From the NCBI GenBank assembly GCA_016868315.1, contig VGHE01000013.1:1-64000 (forward strand): a DNA stretch of 64,000 nucleotides, read 5' to 3'. Made by a program: the position numbers and the translations under genes. This document shows positions 16,926 to 25,848 of the stretch, one piece after another; the first letter of the stretch is position 1, and every line of letters starts with the position of its first letter. Source of the stretch: Betaproteobacteria bacterium (GTDB lineage: Bacteria > Bdellovibrionota_B > Oligoflexia > Silvanigrellales > Silvanigrellaceae). The notes under the pieces are model-generated. The model saw nothing but the letters and a program-made list of their open reading frames with translations, ran no database searches and was not told where the DNA came from.

Positions 16926-17579
16926 ATGATCTTCAACGATCGCATTCAGGCTGCCCGACTTCTTCTTGAGAAGCTCAGAAACTATGACAGACAGCGTGTG
17001 GTGGTGCTAGCGATACCGCGGGGTGCGGTTCCCATGGCAGAATGCATTGCGAAAGGCCTGGGTGGTCGCATCGGCCTCGCCCCCGTGCGAAAAGTGTCTT
17101 CACCTCTGGCGCCTGAGTTTGCATTGGGAGCTGCAGACATCGAGGGCAACTTCTACCCTGAGCGCAGTGTTCTGCAGTTTCCACAGGAACAGCTCAAAAC
17201 TTGGTTTAAGAAAAGTCTCGAGGTTCTCCGTTATAGAAATTTTCGGTGGCGACAGTTTCTTGCCCATGATGATCTCAAAGACAGGATCGTGATTGTGGTT
17301 GATGATGGTATCGCGACGGGGGCGACAATGCGTGCTGCACTCATGTGGTTGCGGCGGAAAGAACCTCGAAAGATCGTCGTGGCTGTTCCTGTGTCATCGC
17401 AGGAGGGTTCTGAACTCATCAATAATCTTGCCGACGAGGTTGTTTGTCTAGAGGTTTCTCCCGATTTCGCAGCTGTGGGAGAATTCTATCTTCACTTCGA
17501 GGGGGTGACTGAGGAAGATGTTTGCTCCATTCTGAGGAATCAATTTCAGGAAAAAGAACAAGCAGAAACGCAAAGATAG
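16926..17579 (+). CDS. Phosphoribosyltransferase-domain protein
   Basis: 217 residues of type I phosphoribosyltransferase fold. The N-terminal VLAIPRGAVPMAECIAKGL and LAPVRKVSSPLAPEFALGA blocks match the ComF/YhjK-like group, and the PRPP-binding loop is VVDDGIATGATM at about 123-134. Such stand-alone PRTases bind PRPP but their acceptor base is usually unknown, so a specific reaction is not claimed. Start ATG follows CAGGAGGCCAC. The small gene at 17726 follows on the same strand after 146 bases in which I see nothing else. Confidence 0.8.
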   Translation: MIFNDRIQAARLLLEKLRNYDRQRVVVLAIPRGAVPMAECIAKGLGGRIGLAPVRKVSSPLAPEFALGAADIEGNFYPERSVLQFPQEQLKTWFKKSLEVLRYRNFRWRQFLAHDDLKDRIVIVVDDGIATGATMRAALMWLRRKEPRKIVVAVPVSSQEGSELINNLADEVVCLEVSPDFAAVGEFYLHFEGVTEEDVCSILRNQFQEKEQAETQR

Positions 17580-17725
17580 CAAAAAAATACATCTAAGATT
17601 CGGTGTTCGATTTGCAACGCGAAGCGGAAATCATCTGGCCAGAGAGTCAAAAAAGTCTTGGCAGCACCGGTATTTCCCGATACGAACTCCTCTGACTGGC
17701 ATCGGTCTTTTCGAGGGGGGATGAG

Positions 17726-17914
17726 ATGCTTTTTCGAGCTGTTTCAATTTTGATTTCATTAACAATCACCGCGGCATTTTTTGGATGGGTGCGTTCTTCG
17801 TCGCAGACTCCTGCCTCAACCCGGTTAGATGAAATTTTTTCTTTGGAGTCGGGCACGCCGGCCAAGAAGTCACGTGCGTCGCGTCGTTCGGTTGCAGAAG
17901 CGAGACCCCAGTAA
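17726..17914 (+). CDS. Small membrane or secreted protein (62 aa)
   Basis: Unknown. One N-terminal hydrophobic segment (residues 2-21, LFRAVSILISLTITAAFFGW), then a Ser/Thr-rich, basic tail (KKSRASRRS). The strong GAGGGGGGATGAG ribosome site and a terminator directly downstream argue that it is a real gene rather than chance. It may be an exported peptide or a single-span membrane protein. Confidence 0.55.
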   Translation: MLFRAVSILISLTITAAFFGWVRSSSQTPASTRLDEIFSLESGTPAKKSRASRRSVAEARPQ

Positions 17915-17940
17915 AAACAGATGCGCTAAATCTCTTGTGA

Positions 17941-17986
17941 TTGGACGCTGGGATGAATTCTTTCCTGCGTCCAAAAATTTTTTTTT
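17941..17986 (+). terminator. Intrinsic terminator
   Basis: TTGGACGC (17941-17948) pairs with GCGTCCAA (17967-17974), with partial inner pairing; AAAA then nine T. Ends the small gene at 17726-17914. Confidence 0.75.
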
Positions 17987-18044
17987 GAATTTAGCTTTGG
18001 ATGAGTGAATGGTGGGCATGATTCTCTAAAAGGAGGCTCCCATC

Positions 18045-19010
18045 ATGAATTTTGTCTCTCTTGCATGGTTGATGTCGATCGGTGTTTTGAGTCAGCTGCA
18101 CTGGGTTTCGTCTGTTCAGGCCGGGAGCAAACCGGCAGAGTATCTCGATCTTTTTCTGCGGGCTTCCGAGAATTCGCAGGGTGAATCTTTGATGTCCGAG
18201 GACTGCCTTGCTCTGAGGTCGCTCACGGAGGTGCAGAGCACGGAATCAGTCCGTTGGCGCAAAAGAGCTCAGACTTTTTTTCAGGCGCGTTGTGCTGAAC
18301 AGTTAACCGGAAAAATGGGTTTCGAGGACGCTCCTGCGTTGTCTGATAAGTCCGCCGACGCGATTTGGGATGGAACTGCGTTGTGCAGTGCTGGCGACCA
18401 GAGGCTCATACGCTGCGAACACCGGGGCGAGAATGGGCGGGGGTTGTTGGTTTATGCAGGTCGCGATTCCTGGGACAATAGCCCTACACTCGTCTGTGCT
18501 CATGTTGAGGCGACCTATCGGAGTCCTTTCGAACACGAGCAGCAGGTTGCGGCACGTTGCGTGGTGACGGAGTTTGATTGGCGCTACGAGGGCCTACGCT
18601 CTGACGTTTATGGGGTAATAAATTGGTTGTTACAGAAAGCGCCGCATGCACCGTTACAGATTCCTGCTGCGCTCAAATCGCAATGTACCGAGGTCTTCCC
18701 AGATGCGATTTACTGCACGCCCACCCTGATTGTGTTTCCTGAGACAGACCCGACTCGTGTAGGCATTTGTCAACTGAACACGCACGATCGAGTTCTCGGC
18801 TTGGGCGCAATTTTGAAGATCGGTAGCTGGAATAGCCATTGGGTATGCGAGTCTAAATCACTCATTGTTCCCGACATGGATAGTCGGCTGAGCGTCGAAG
18901 AGCGTCAGTGTGTTCCCGATCACCTGGGTCAGCACAAGACTCCCTACTGCCGCTTTCCGTATATGCCAGTGGCTCGCAAACCTGTTCGAACATATATCGA
19001 AACTCGGTGA
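18045..19010 (+). CDS. Secreted Cys-rich protein of unknown function
   Basis: No family recognised. The signal peptide is about residues 1-27, with cleavage after SVQA. The mature protein of about 295 residues has 12 or more Cys in the pattern of a disulfide-rich exported protein (EDCLAL, ARCAEQL, TALCSAG, LIRCEHRG, LVCAHVE, ARCVVTE, SQCTEVF, IYCTPT, GICQLN, WVCESK, RQCVPD, PYCRFP). It converges on the desaturase gene with a 13-base gap. The start is certain from AAAAGGAGGCTCCCATC before ATG. Confidence 0.7.
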   Translation: MNFVSLAWLMSIGVLSQLHWVSSVQAGSKPAEYLDLFLRASENSQGESLMSEDCLALRSLTEVQSTESVRWRKRAQTFFQARCAEQLTGKMGFEDAPALSDKSADAIWDGTALCSAGDQRLIRCEHRGENGRGLLVYAGRDSWDNSPTLVCAHVEATYRSPFEHEQQVAARCVVTEFDWRYEGLRSDVYGVINWLLQKAPHAPLQIPAALKSQCTEVFPDAIYCTPTLIVFPETDPTRVGICQLNTHDRVLGLGAILKIGSWNSHWVCESKSLIVPDMDSRLSVEERQCVPDHLGQHKTPYCRFPYMPVARKPVRTYIETR

Positions 19011-19027
19011 GCCTCGGATGGGCTCAC
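19007..19027. repeat. Hairpin spanning both stop codons of a convergent gene pair
   Basis: GTGAGCC (19007-19013) and GGCTCAC (19021-19027), a 7-bp stem with a 7-base loop. The arms include the stop codon of the secreted-protein gene and the stop codon of the desaturase gene. There is no T run, so it is probably a stability or Rho-barrier element. Confidence 0.5.
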
Positions 19028-20037
19028 TGATATTGGCTGGTGTTGATAAGTTTCAACTCACGCGTGAGTCCAACGAAGGTTCTGATATACCCTTTGGACT
19101 GTGGCATCGGCTGAGCGTTTTCGTTGTCTAGCAAATTTGTCATGCGGTTGTGTGCTTCCTCAAGGTGATAAAAGGGAACTTTGGGGAATGCGTGATGAAT
19201 CGAATGAAAATTGAGGCCGTTGAACAACCAGCTCATCGCAGTGTTGGTCTCGATGTTGCGGCAAGCATGAATTTGGGTTGAAAAGTAGTTCGCTCTTTTT
19301 CCTGCGATGCCATAGTGCTCGACGTGAGCTCTGAGTTGCAACAGTCCACCACCGACGCGTTCAACGATAAGATACAGGATGAGAGCTTTTGCAAGCTGAC
19401 CCTGCGCTGCAGCCAGTGCGTACAATGTCCCGTTGATTGCAACGATACCCACGACGTCGATCACCAATTGCCGGCGGAGCCCCTTTGACTGTTTCATGAA
19501 TCCTGAAGCGCGGCTCAGATGTTCCATGATCATGCCAATTCCACCGCCCAAAAAAACTGCGATAAGCAATTGGTGTCGGATTCTAAAGCGCTTGAGAGCG
19601 CCAGCCTGTTCGTACTCTTGCTGCGTGTAGGTCACGCGCTCCGGGTCGCGCTCATCAATTCCATTCATCTTGTGATGCAGCTTGTGTAGCTCAGAGTAAA
19701 TTCCATGAGGCCATAGAACGCCCCAGGTCGCTACGCGCGCTGAGATTTCGTCAAACCAGCCGATTCCTGTGAGGGTATGGTGAATGGCATCGTGTGTGGT
19801 GACCGCCGCAGCAGCAAAAAAGATTCCTGCAATCATGGCGGCAAGGTAAAAGAGCAGGCTGTCGAGCCCGTGCTGATATGCTACTGCGAGTGATGCAAAA
19901 AGAATCGCCATTGAGCTGAAGTAACGCCACAATCCTGGACCTGGACGAGTTGTTTGAAGATCCGCAACCGTGCGTCCGAGAGCCTGACCTGGCAGGTCGG
20001 CAATGCGAGATTCAGTTTGAACATGAGCAGCGGTCAT
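19024..20037 (-). CDS. Membrane fatty acid desaturase family protein
   Basis: Di-iron membrane oxygenase that would introduce a double bond or hydroxyl into acyl chains or related lipids. It has the three His boxes of the family: HDAIHH (about 83-88), HKLHHK (about 118-123) and HSIHHAF (about 278-284), with hydrophobic hairpins between them. 337 residues is typical. A GAGGAG ribosome site lies about ten bases before the ATG. Substrate position cannot be deduced; carotenoid-modifying relatives share these boxes. Transcribed alone on the minus strand. Confidence 0.87.
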   Translation of the reverse strand: MTAAHVQTESRIADLPGQALGRTVADLQTTRPGPGLWRYFSSMAILFASLAVAYQHGLDSLLFYLAAMIAGIFFAAAAVTTHDAIHHTLTGIGWFDEISARVATWGVLWPHGIYSELHKLHHKMNGIDERDPERVTYTQQEYEQAGALKRFRIRHQLLIAVFLGGGIGMIMEHLSRASGFMKQSKGLRRQLVIDVVGIVAINGTLYALAAAQGQLAKALILYLIVERVGGGLLQLRAHVEHYGIAGKRANYFSTQIHACRNIETNTAMSWLFNGLNFHSIHHAFPKVPFYHLEEAHNRMTNLLDNENAQPMPQSKGYIRTFVGLTRELKLINTSQYQ

Positions 20038-20175
20038 AATTTCTTATCTCCTCAACTCGGCTCACCTAAAGTGGCCGTGTCGAGCGTAACAAGCAAAAAT
20101 CAGAGCTTGCAATTGTTTTCCGTCGAAGCTTTGGCAAGGCACCGTGAATGCTGCATTAACTTGCAACTAAACGCG

Positions 20176-20739
20176 TTATTTTGGGATGTTTCCGGGCGAT
20201 TTCTCTGCCCATCCGAGCGCCCAGGTCGCATCCATGCCCCATTGTCCGGTTCGGCGCTCGTCGCCCTCGATCCAGGTCAGCCTGTAAAAAGGTTCAATCA
20301 GTAGCTGCCCCGATGCTACCGGGATGCCAAGCCCCCAGGCCAGAGCCTGAGAATTCAACCATTCGGTTGCAGGCAAGGCCGATGAATCTGGCGCAATACT
20401 GCTGCTGGTTGTCAGCCCAAGGTTGCGCATCACGAGCGAGCTTTGCCAACTGAGTGACGGAATCAAAAAACCCTCATAAAGAATGCCTAATTCAAAGGTG
20501 CCGCTCCATGTTTTCTCATCGATGCTTAACGCCTTGGGGTCATCCGGATAGGGTATGTACTCAAATCCAAGTCGGAATCCTGGGCGAAGAAACCAAGGGG
20601 TGCGATCGAGACTGATGTAGCCCTGAGCAACCAGCTCTGCTTGGTGCAGGCGCGTTGTGATGTTGCTTGCGTCATTGCGCTCTGCAACTGAAATGGATGC
20701 ACCCAGCCCAATGAGCTTTATCAATCCCTCAGGGCTCAC
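20176..20739 (-). CDS. Putative beta-barrel protein, last gene of the hydrolase/metalloprotease operon
   Basis: Unrecognised. Amphipathic alternating strands rich in Gly and aromatics (LRPGFRLGFEYIP, TWSGTFELGILYEGF, SLSWQSSLVMRNLGL, LLIEPFYRLTW) suggest an outer-membrane beta-barrel of about eight strands. No signal peptide is visible from the GTG start at 20739, which has GAGGGTGG upstream and overlaps the metalloprotease gene by 11 bases. Either export is handled otherwise, or it is a barrel fragment separated from an upstream part. The 138 bases downstream to the desaturase start hold no gene. Confidence 0.55.
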   Translation of the reverse strand: MSPEGLIKLIGLGASISVAERNDASNITTRLHQAELVAQGYISLDRTPWFLRPGFRLGFEYIPYPDDPKALSIDEKTWSGTFELGILYEGFLIPSLSWQSSLVMRNLGLTTSSSIAPDSSALPATEWLNSQALAWGLGIPVASGQLLIEPFYRLTWIEGDERRTGQWGMDATWALGWAEKSPGNIPK

Positions 20740-22030
20740 AGACCACCCTCACTTTTTGGGCGAAACCGGTGGTACCAAACAGCTCCGTGAAATTCTCACA
20801 CAACAATTTCTTCTCTTCTCCGGCTGTAAAGGATTGGAGGAATGCTGCAAGGAAGCTGCTGGTCAGAGCGCCATCATAGGTGAGCACCGGCCTATCGCGG
20901 CGCTTACACATCAGCGCCTCCTGATTTGCGAATGGAATGATATCAACCGCGGGTGATTTGCGCATGTTCTCGGCAGTCTTCTCAAGAGCTGCATAAACGC
21001 GGCGGCTGAAGCCCATCAGTTCGGCTCGGTTGTTCGAGTACCGTTTGGCAACGTTGTAAAGTGATCGAGCAAACAGTGTTCCAATGCAGTAAAAACGGCC
21101 TGCACACGCACTGTCATTTCCGAGCTGGGAGAAGTTGAATTTTATTCCGTTCAATGCCCTACTGTTATTTGCTATCGCGGGGTTTAGCTCAGCAAAGATA
21201 TCTGCCGACGAGGTCACTACGTAACTGTGGAAATCGGCAAACCCCTCATTCAGTCCAGAAATTGCATATTCAAGACTCCAGCGCCCACGAAAAAACTTAT
21301 CCTCGCGTCTTGTTTGGAGTTCGGCCTCATTTGGCAGCGTGCAGTTTTCCACAGTGTTCTGATTGAAAGAGGTTTTAAACAGTGCGTGTCCAAATTCATG
21401 GGAGATGACTTTGATGTTGGCTGAGAACGGAATTGATTCAATTTCCGAGCGTCTAAATAAATAAAACTGATTGTTTTCTGAATTGAAAGCGGCATTAAAT
21501 TTGATTGTGTAAAACGACTTGTGGGCTCCATCTTTTTCTAGAATTGTTGGTTCAAAATAAAGATTGAATGGGCCGTTTATTTTCTCTTTGAGTGATTGTG
21601 GCTCTAGTCCGGTTGATGCTTTCAGCGCGTTTATCGTTCTCTCAAAGGCATAGAAGCTCGATAAAGCGAGTAGTGACGAGGTGTCTCGCGGAATAATCAC
21701 GCCATTCTTGACTGTATATCGTAATCGACCACGATTCGAGGTTGAGTCGAGTTCAGCGCTGACGAGAGAACCAAAATTGGAGCTTATTTTGATTACTCCT
21801 CCAAGATTTACCGAGAAAAAATTACTTTGGAGCGTATCGATATCTTCGAGCAGCGAAAGGTTCCGTGGCGCGACCAACCATTGCTCTCCACGCTCTGTTG
21901 TCGGGGGCAGATGATCAATCACCTCGGCTTTGTAGGGCTTCGGTGCCGAACTGCTGTCCATGGCACAGCCACCTGCTATCGAACATGTGAGTGAGGCCAG
22001 GCCTACTGCGAACCAATTGTTGGATGTCAT
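20729..22030 (-). CDS. Zinc metalloprotease lipoprotein (gluzincin, HEXXH)
   Basis: ATG 22030 has GGAGG seven bases upstream and overlaps the preceding gene as ATGA; the longer frame from 22339 lies inside that gene. The signal peptide ends SIAGGC (Cys22), so it is an anchored lipoprotein. HEFGH (211-215) gives two His zinc ligands and the catalytic Glu. GLNEGFADF (259-267) supplies Glu262 as third ligand, the gluzincin NEXXXD arrangement also seen in thermolysin-like enzymes. The protein has 433 residues, with Cys in the C-terminal half that may form disulfides. Substrate unknown. Flanked by two barrel proteins in one operon. Confidence 0.8.
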   Translation of the reverse strand: MTSNNWFAVGLASLTCSIAGGCAMDSSSAPKPYKAEVIDHLPPTTERGEQWLVAPRNLSLLEDIDTLQSNFFSVNLGGVIKISSNFGSLVSAELDSTSNRGRLRYTVKNGVIIPRDTSSLLALSSFYAFERTINALKASTGLEPQSLKEKINGPFNLYFEPTILEKDGAHKSFYTIKFNAAFNSENNQFYLFRRSEIESIPFSANIKVISHEFGHALFKTSFNQNTVENCTLPNEAELQTRREDKFFRGRWSLEYAISGLNEGFADFHSYVVTSSADIFAELNPAIANNSRALNGIKFNFSQLGNDSACAGRFYCIGTLFARSLYNVAKRYSNNRAELMGFSRRVYAALEKTAENMRKSPAVDIIPFANQEALMCKRRDRPVLTYDGALTSSFLAAFLQSFTAGEEKKLLCENFTELFGTTGFAQKVRVVCEP

Positions 22031-22959
22031 TCTGAAGCCTCCGTAGCTTTGTCTGCTGTCGGAGTTGAATCCAACAATTGCCAAGCAGTATTGAGGCCAA
22101 AATAGGGAAAGATTTGTTGAGGCTCGTTTGGATTTGCGAAAGCTCCGAGCGTGAATAACCAGGAGGGTGATGAACGCCAGTTGACGAGCGTGCGCCAGAC
22201 TGTATTCAAAGCGTTTTCTCCGAGGCATCCAGAGGTGGCGTCTTTGCGTATACCCGGGTTCGATGAAATGAAGCGAGCGTATGGGCAGATAGTCAATGTG
22301 CTGATGGCATCGAATTTGTGAGAGATTTTGATCTTCCACAAAGGCGTGAACGCAAGTGCAATACTTCGTTCGTGCTCTTGCTCGATCATGCCCAGGTCAC
22401 CCCGATTGCTTGCCTGGTGCAGAAAGGCAGAAGAGAGGCCGAATACATTCCGGCCTGAGTGTTTACTGATGTTGATGGTGCCAGCAAGAATACGATTGCG
22501 CTTGAGGGTTTTTTGCTCTCCCGTAGGTTCCAGACTGTTCACAGCAAGGAAATAACCCGTGAGCGTACCTTTCCATCCAGAGTCCGCGAAAACTGCGTGC
22601 CGGCTTTTGAGGAAGAAATATGGCACTCCGCTGTTGAGTTTGGTTTGCATTAAATCCGAAAGCCCGAGGACGGTTGAGATCGCATTTGTGCCGATAGTCC
22701 AGCGGTCGTTGATGCCATAGTCGAGTGCAAAGGAGGGAAACTCACCTATGATTTCGCCGGTACGAGAAAGTTCGGTATCGAAGACTCCTGGAATACCCGA
22801 CGACGCGGTGTCAGTTTCGCCGAGCTCATCAGTCCGGTAAGGGATGTCTTGTCCGCGTTGTGCGAATGCGAAGACTTGAAACACAGAGGCGATAAGCCAA
22901 GAGACACCGCAGGACATGACCCGAGACAGCACGACAGCGGTGTGCTTTCTATCTTCCAT
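22027..22959 (-). CDS. Putative outer-membrane protein
   Basis: No known family. Starting at ATG 22959, a signal peptide of about 34 residues ends FAFA-QRG. The mature part of about 276 residues shows many short amphipathic strands (ALDYGINDRWTIGTNA, WKGTLTGYFLAVNS, RSIALAFTPLWKIKISHKF, SWLFTLGAF), consistent with an outer-membrane beta-barrel, and ends with the loop-rich YFGLNTAWQLL. It overlaps the hydrolase gene by 11 bases and the metalloprotease by 4, so translation is probably coupled. The alternative ATG at 23001 would give a long hydrophilic lead and is less likely. Confidence 0.65.
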   Translation of the reverse strand: MEDRKHTAVVLSRVMSCGVSWLIASVFQVFAFAQRGQDIPYRTDELGETDTASSGIPGVFDTELSRTGEIIGEFPSFALDYGINDRWTIGTNAISTVLGLSDLMQTKLNSGVPYFFLKSRHAVFADSGWKGTLTGYFLAVNSLEPTGEQKTLKRNRILAGTINISKHSGRNVFGLSSAFLHQASNRGDLGMIEQEHERSIALAFTPLWKIKISHKFDAISTLTICPYARFISSNPGIRKDATSGCLGENALNTVWRTLVNWRSSPSWLFTLGAFANPNEPQQIFPYFGLNTAWQLLDSTPTADKATEASE

Positions 22960-23761
22960 TCTGTGGGTTTTCCTGTGGGCTAAGAGAGATTGATTTTTCA
23001 AGTGAATCTTTCAGGATATTCCAGGCAACAGTGCCCATGCTTCTTTGGTCTATCATCAGATGATAGTAACGTGGAGTTAACGTGGCGTCATCATTGCTTA
23101 GCCAAAGAACTTTCCACAGACTCAATGATTTATTCACAATCGTCTTGGCAAGAGTCTGACTGTCGACAAGTTCATCTTTCTCCGAAAGTACAACAGTTGT
23201 CGGTATCGATGCCGTTGTGTTCCAGGAGGCTGTTCTCCATTCATCGTGAAGGTCAAACAGAGAATTATAGGATTTCAGTGGAGTGGTGTTGCGTGCCCGA
23301 TAGTCAGGATGGTTCAGACTTGGCAAACTTCCAAAGGGCAGCCATGCGATGCTTCGAATCACGAGGACTTTATATCGAAAACTCAATGCAGGTGAGAGGA
23401 GAATCATTTGTGTGGGAAGTGGGAGTTGAGTCTGTGAGTCAAAGACGTTCATACCAGCTAGTGCACCAAGTGAGTATCCAACAAAGAGACGTTCATCATT
23501 TTTACCTCTGCATTTTTCAGTCGCGCGGTTCCATTGCTCAATGAATTCACTCTTCCAGTGGATGGCCGAGATGCTCTTGTCGTCTGCGGCTGTATTTGTG
23601 TGGCCTGCAAGTTGACCCACGGTCGTTTGGAATTTCTGCTGCTCAATGAGAGCTGCCAGTTCTCCCATCCGTTCGGGGTTGGTGTTGAGGCCGTGCAAAA
23701 CGAAGGCACAGGCCTGTTTTGCGTGCATTGCTGGCGTTGTTTGTGCCAGTGTAGGGCTCAT
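22949..23761 (-). CDS. Alpha/beta hydrolase
   Basis: Serine hydrolase of the alpha/beta fold, likely an esterase or lipase-like enzyme. The oxyanion strand is FVLHGLN (20-26), the nucleophile elbow is GYSLG with Ser97, the acid is probably Asp in SEKDELVD, and the His is probably in RYYHLMID. There is no clear signal peptide. An in-frame stop lies five codons before the ATG and AAGGA precedes it, so the start is secure. First gene of a four-gene minus-strand operon with overlapping junctions. Confidence 0.78.
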   Translation of the reverse strand: MSPTLAQTTPAMHAKQACAFVLHGLNTNPERMGELAALIEQQKFQTTVGQLAGHTNTAADDKSISAIHWKSEFIEQWNRATEKCRGKNDERLFVGYSLGALAGMNVFDSQTQLPLPTQMILLSPALSFRYKVLVIRSIAWLPFGSLPSLNHPDYRARNTTPLKSYNSLFDLHDEWRTASWNTTASIPTTVVLSEKDELVDSQTLAKTIVNKSLSLWKVLWLSNDDATLTPRYYHLMIDQRSMGTVAWNILKDSLEKSISLSPQENPQNGR

Positions 23762-23962
23762 TGCCAGGATTCCTTACTGCCTGTGGCTTCGGTTGCACGT
23801 TGGTGAATTGATGTTCGCTGATTGTGGTGAATCTTTGACCGGAACACAACACATCCCTCTGTAGCAAGCTAGACCCAATCGAACGCGCTCACGAATTTCA
23901 GACTTTTTTCCGATATTTCTCAATGGAAAGGCTGGTTTGTCATCCGTGGGAGTATCTTGTTT

Positions 23963-24286
23963 ATGAATGCCTTTGAAATAATAGCAGAAAACAAGATTCG
24001 AGAGGCCATCGAAAATGGTGAGTTAGATAACTTGAGCCTCAGTGGCCAGCCCCTCGAATTGGATGATGGTCAGTTTGTCCCACTTCACCTCAGGCTTTCG
24101 CAAAAGATTCTCAAAAATGCGGGTTTTCTGCCCACTGTCCTGCAGCTTAAAAAGGAAATCCTTCAGCTCTCAGAGCGACTTGCCGAGGCTTCCGACGAGG
24201 CAGTGCGGGAAAGCATCAAGCGTCGGCTGTTTGAAAAGACACTCCGGCACGACGTGTTGATGGACTCAGAGCGATCAGCTTCCTAA
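23963..24286 (+). CDS. DUF1992 (DnaJ-homologue subfamily C member 28-like) protein
   Basis: A small helical protein of the widespread DUF1992 family: IAENKIREAIENGELDNLSLSGQPLELDD, then VPLHLRLSQKILKNAGFLPTVLQLKKEI, which are the family signatures. It has about 107 residues, no signal peptide, and its function is unknown in the family. ATG 23963 is used; a TTG two codons upstream (23957) is better spaced from GGGAG and is possible. Upstream, 23762-23962 carries no other gene. Confidence 0.85.
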   Translation: MNAFEIIAENKIREAIENGELDNLSLSGQPLELDDGQFVPLHLRLSQKILKNAGFLPTVLQLKKEILQLSERLAEASDEAVRESIKRRLFEKTLRHDVLMDSERSAS

Positions 24287-24413
24287 GCACCAAGGATGCT
24301 CATAAATAATCGAAATCGAAATAACATTTACCTTTGTATTAAGAAATCTCGGTGTGATTCCGAAACGACTTTTGTAGTTTTGCACAGAACCCAATGGATG
24401 GAGTGAAGCAACG

Positions 24414-24992
24414 ATGGTTCGTGTCCTGAGTACGATTTCATTCGCATTGCTTATGATGGGTTGCCGTAATTCCTCGGACTCAATAGCGTCGAGTCTCTCA
24501 GGCGCGCTGAAGCCAGAGGGGTTTCTTGTCATTAAAGAGCTCGTTCCCGACTCTTCCAAGCCGGGCTATTTTCTTGTGACGTGTGCTTCAAGCTCTGGCG
24601 ACAAAAAGGCAAGTGTGAGCCAAGCAGAGATCGAATCGAACAAGGTGTGCTTGCCGACAGCGGCGGCTGCATCTTCGAGCGGTGCATCTTCGGCTGGTCA
24701 GTCGCCAGCGGCATCGAATACGCAACCGGCATCTGGATTTCAGGCAAAGAACTTGCAGCCAACTTATCTGAAGGCGCGAGCAGCAATTGACGTGACGTCA
24801 ACAATGGCCGGTTTGAAGGTCGGCTTAGACTATTGCGTGATCTCCGGGCCTCTTTCCGCCACGAATATCTGTGTTTATTCTGAAAAGGAGCTCAAAGCGA
24901 CGGGGGTAAAATTATCTGGTTGTGACCTGACCTCTGGATATCTTTTCGCCCAACATTTTTCAGTTTCACCAGCTGTTTCAGCTTGCCGTTGA
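24414..24992 (+). CDS. Putative lipoprotein
   Basis: Unknown function. A short lipoprotein signal (MVRVLSTISFALLMMGC, Cys17), a first domain with FLVTCAS, a Ser/Ala/Gly/Gln-rich linker at about 85-110 (AAAASSSGASSAG), and a C-terminal domain with Cys in LDYCVIS, NICVYS, SGCDLTS and a final ACR. The linker is compositionally similar to that of the lipoprotein at 1503. The next lipoprotein gene starts 10 bases after its stop, so the two are probably co-transcribed. Confidence 0.7.
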   Translation: MVRVLSTISFALLMMGCRNSSDSIASSLSGALKPEGFLVIKELVPDSSKPGYFLVTCASSSGDKKASVSQAEIESNKVCLPTAAAASSSGASSAGQSPAASNTQPASGFQAKNLQPTYLKARAAIDVTSTMAGLKVGLDYCVISGPLSATNICVYSEKELKATGVKLSGCDLTSGYLFAQHFSVSPAVSACR

Positions 24993-25002
24993 GGTGTGAA
25001 CA

Positions 25003-25770
25003 ATGATGCGTCATGTTTTTCATAAGAACGTCAAGGTGAGCGCAATGAATTCTTCCATGCTCTCGGTCATCGTTCTGGGCAGTGTCTTCGCAGCATGCAC
25101 CCAGGAGCCAGTTCGACGCTCTGCAGTAGATGCAGCTTCGATTTGCGGCACGAATGCAGACAAGCCCGTGTGGAAAGGTGAGTGCTTGCGCACTCAGTCG
25201 GTTCAAGCTGAAGCAGATGCTGGAGCTGCGCCCTCCGAGCCTGAACCCGTTGCTCCGGGGGACAAATCTCCCCCCGAATCAGTCCGAGTTGAACCCGGAG
25301 ATGGTGCTGGAGAGCGTCCAGGTGCACCGGTGGCACCAGTTGCACCAGTTGCACCAGCTGCTCCGGCGGCGCCTGCAAAGCCCGATCCTGATCAGCAAAA
25401 GGCAGATGCCATCAAAGTGATCACCGATGCGATTGATAAGCATGGTGCTGATGCTGTTGCTGGAATTGAGAAAACACTTAACCGTGGACAAACCACCAAG
25501 GTTTATGTGGTGACTTTCAGCAAGGATTCGTTCGTTGGCATTGCAGACAACTCCGTTGTTAAGAACTGTTTTGTGGGTGCTGGGTCGGTGGTCGAAGTGA
25601 AGGGTCAACCTCTCAAGGTCACTGAGTTCAGTAGCATGGGAGTGAACCAGTACGTGACCGGTGAAGCTCTCGAGGTCAATGTTGCAGGTGGCTCATCGGA
25701 TGACTGTGGTCTGAAAGGCAAGGATTTTGTGTATATCGGCGGACACGCGAGTGTCGCTGCGAAACCTTGA
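25003..25770 (+). CDS. Putative lipoprotein with Pro/Ala repeat linker
   Basis: Unknown. Starting at ATG 25003, the signal peptide has a basic n-region and hydrophobic core MLSVIVLGSVFAAC; a second ATG at 25045 lacks the basic residues. A long acidic, proline-rich linker (about 65-130) ends with APVAPVAPVAPAAPAAPAK, probably a wall-spanning or flexible arm, followed by a globular domain of about 120 residues containing two Cys (KNCFVGA and DDCGLKG). Likely surface or periplasmic, anchored by the lipid. Confidence 0.7.
   Translation: MMRHVFHKNVKVSAMNSSMLSVIVLGSVFAACTQEPVRRSAVDAASICGTNADKPVWKGECLRTQSVQAEADAGAAPSEPEPVAPGDKSPPESVRVEPGDGAGERPGAPVAPVAPVAPAAPAAPAKPDPDQQKADAIKVITDAIDKHGADAVAGIEKTLNRGQTTKVYVVTFSKDSFVGIADNSVVKNCFVGAGSVVEVKGQPLKVTEFSSMGVNQYVTGEALEVNVAGGSSDDCGLKGKDFVYIGGHASVAAKP
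25321..25377 (+). repeat. Short tandem repeat encoding Ala-Pro-Val units
   Basis: GCACCAGTT is repeated in tandem within the lipoprotein gene and continues as diverged GC-rich Ala-Pro codons. Prone to slippage. Confidence 0.6.
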
Positions 25771-25816
25771 CGCCAGCAACTAGAAAAAAACAAAAGTTCC
25801 GGAAAAACGTGTCGAT

Positions 25817-25845
25817 ACCCCTCCTAACTGAGTTTGGCGAGGGGT
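25817..25845 (+). promoter_or_regulatory. Hairpin that includes the Shine-Dalgarno of the barrel gene
   Basis: ACCCCTC (25817-25823) is the exact complement of GAGGGGT (25839-25845), which is the ribosome site for ATG 25849. The stem is 7 bp with a 15-base loop. Folding would block initiation. No T run follows, so it is not an ordinary terminator. Confidence 0.5.
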
Positions 25846-25848
25846 TTC

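Noticed and set aside
22990-23544. 184-codon plus-strand ORF opposite the alpha/beta hydrolase
   Set aside because: Shadow of a gene with a complete catalytic triad; no ribosome site.
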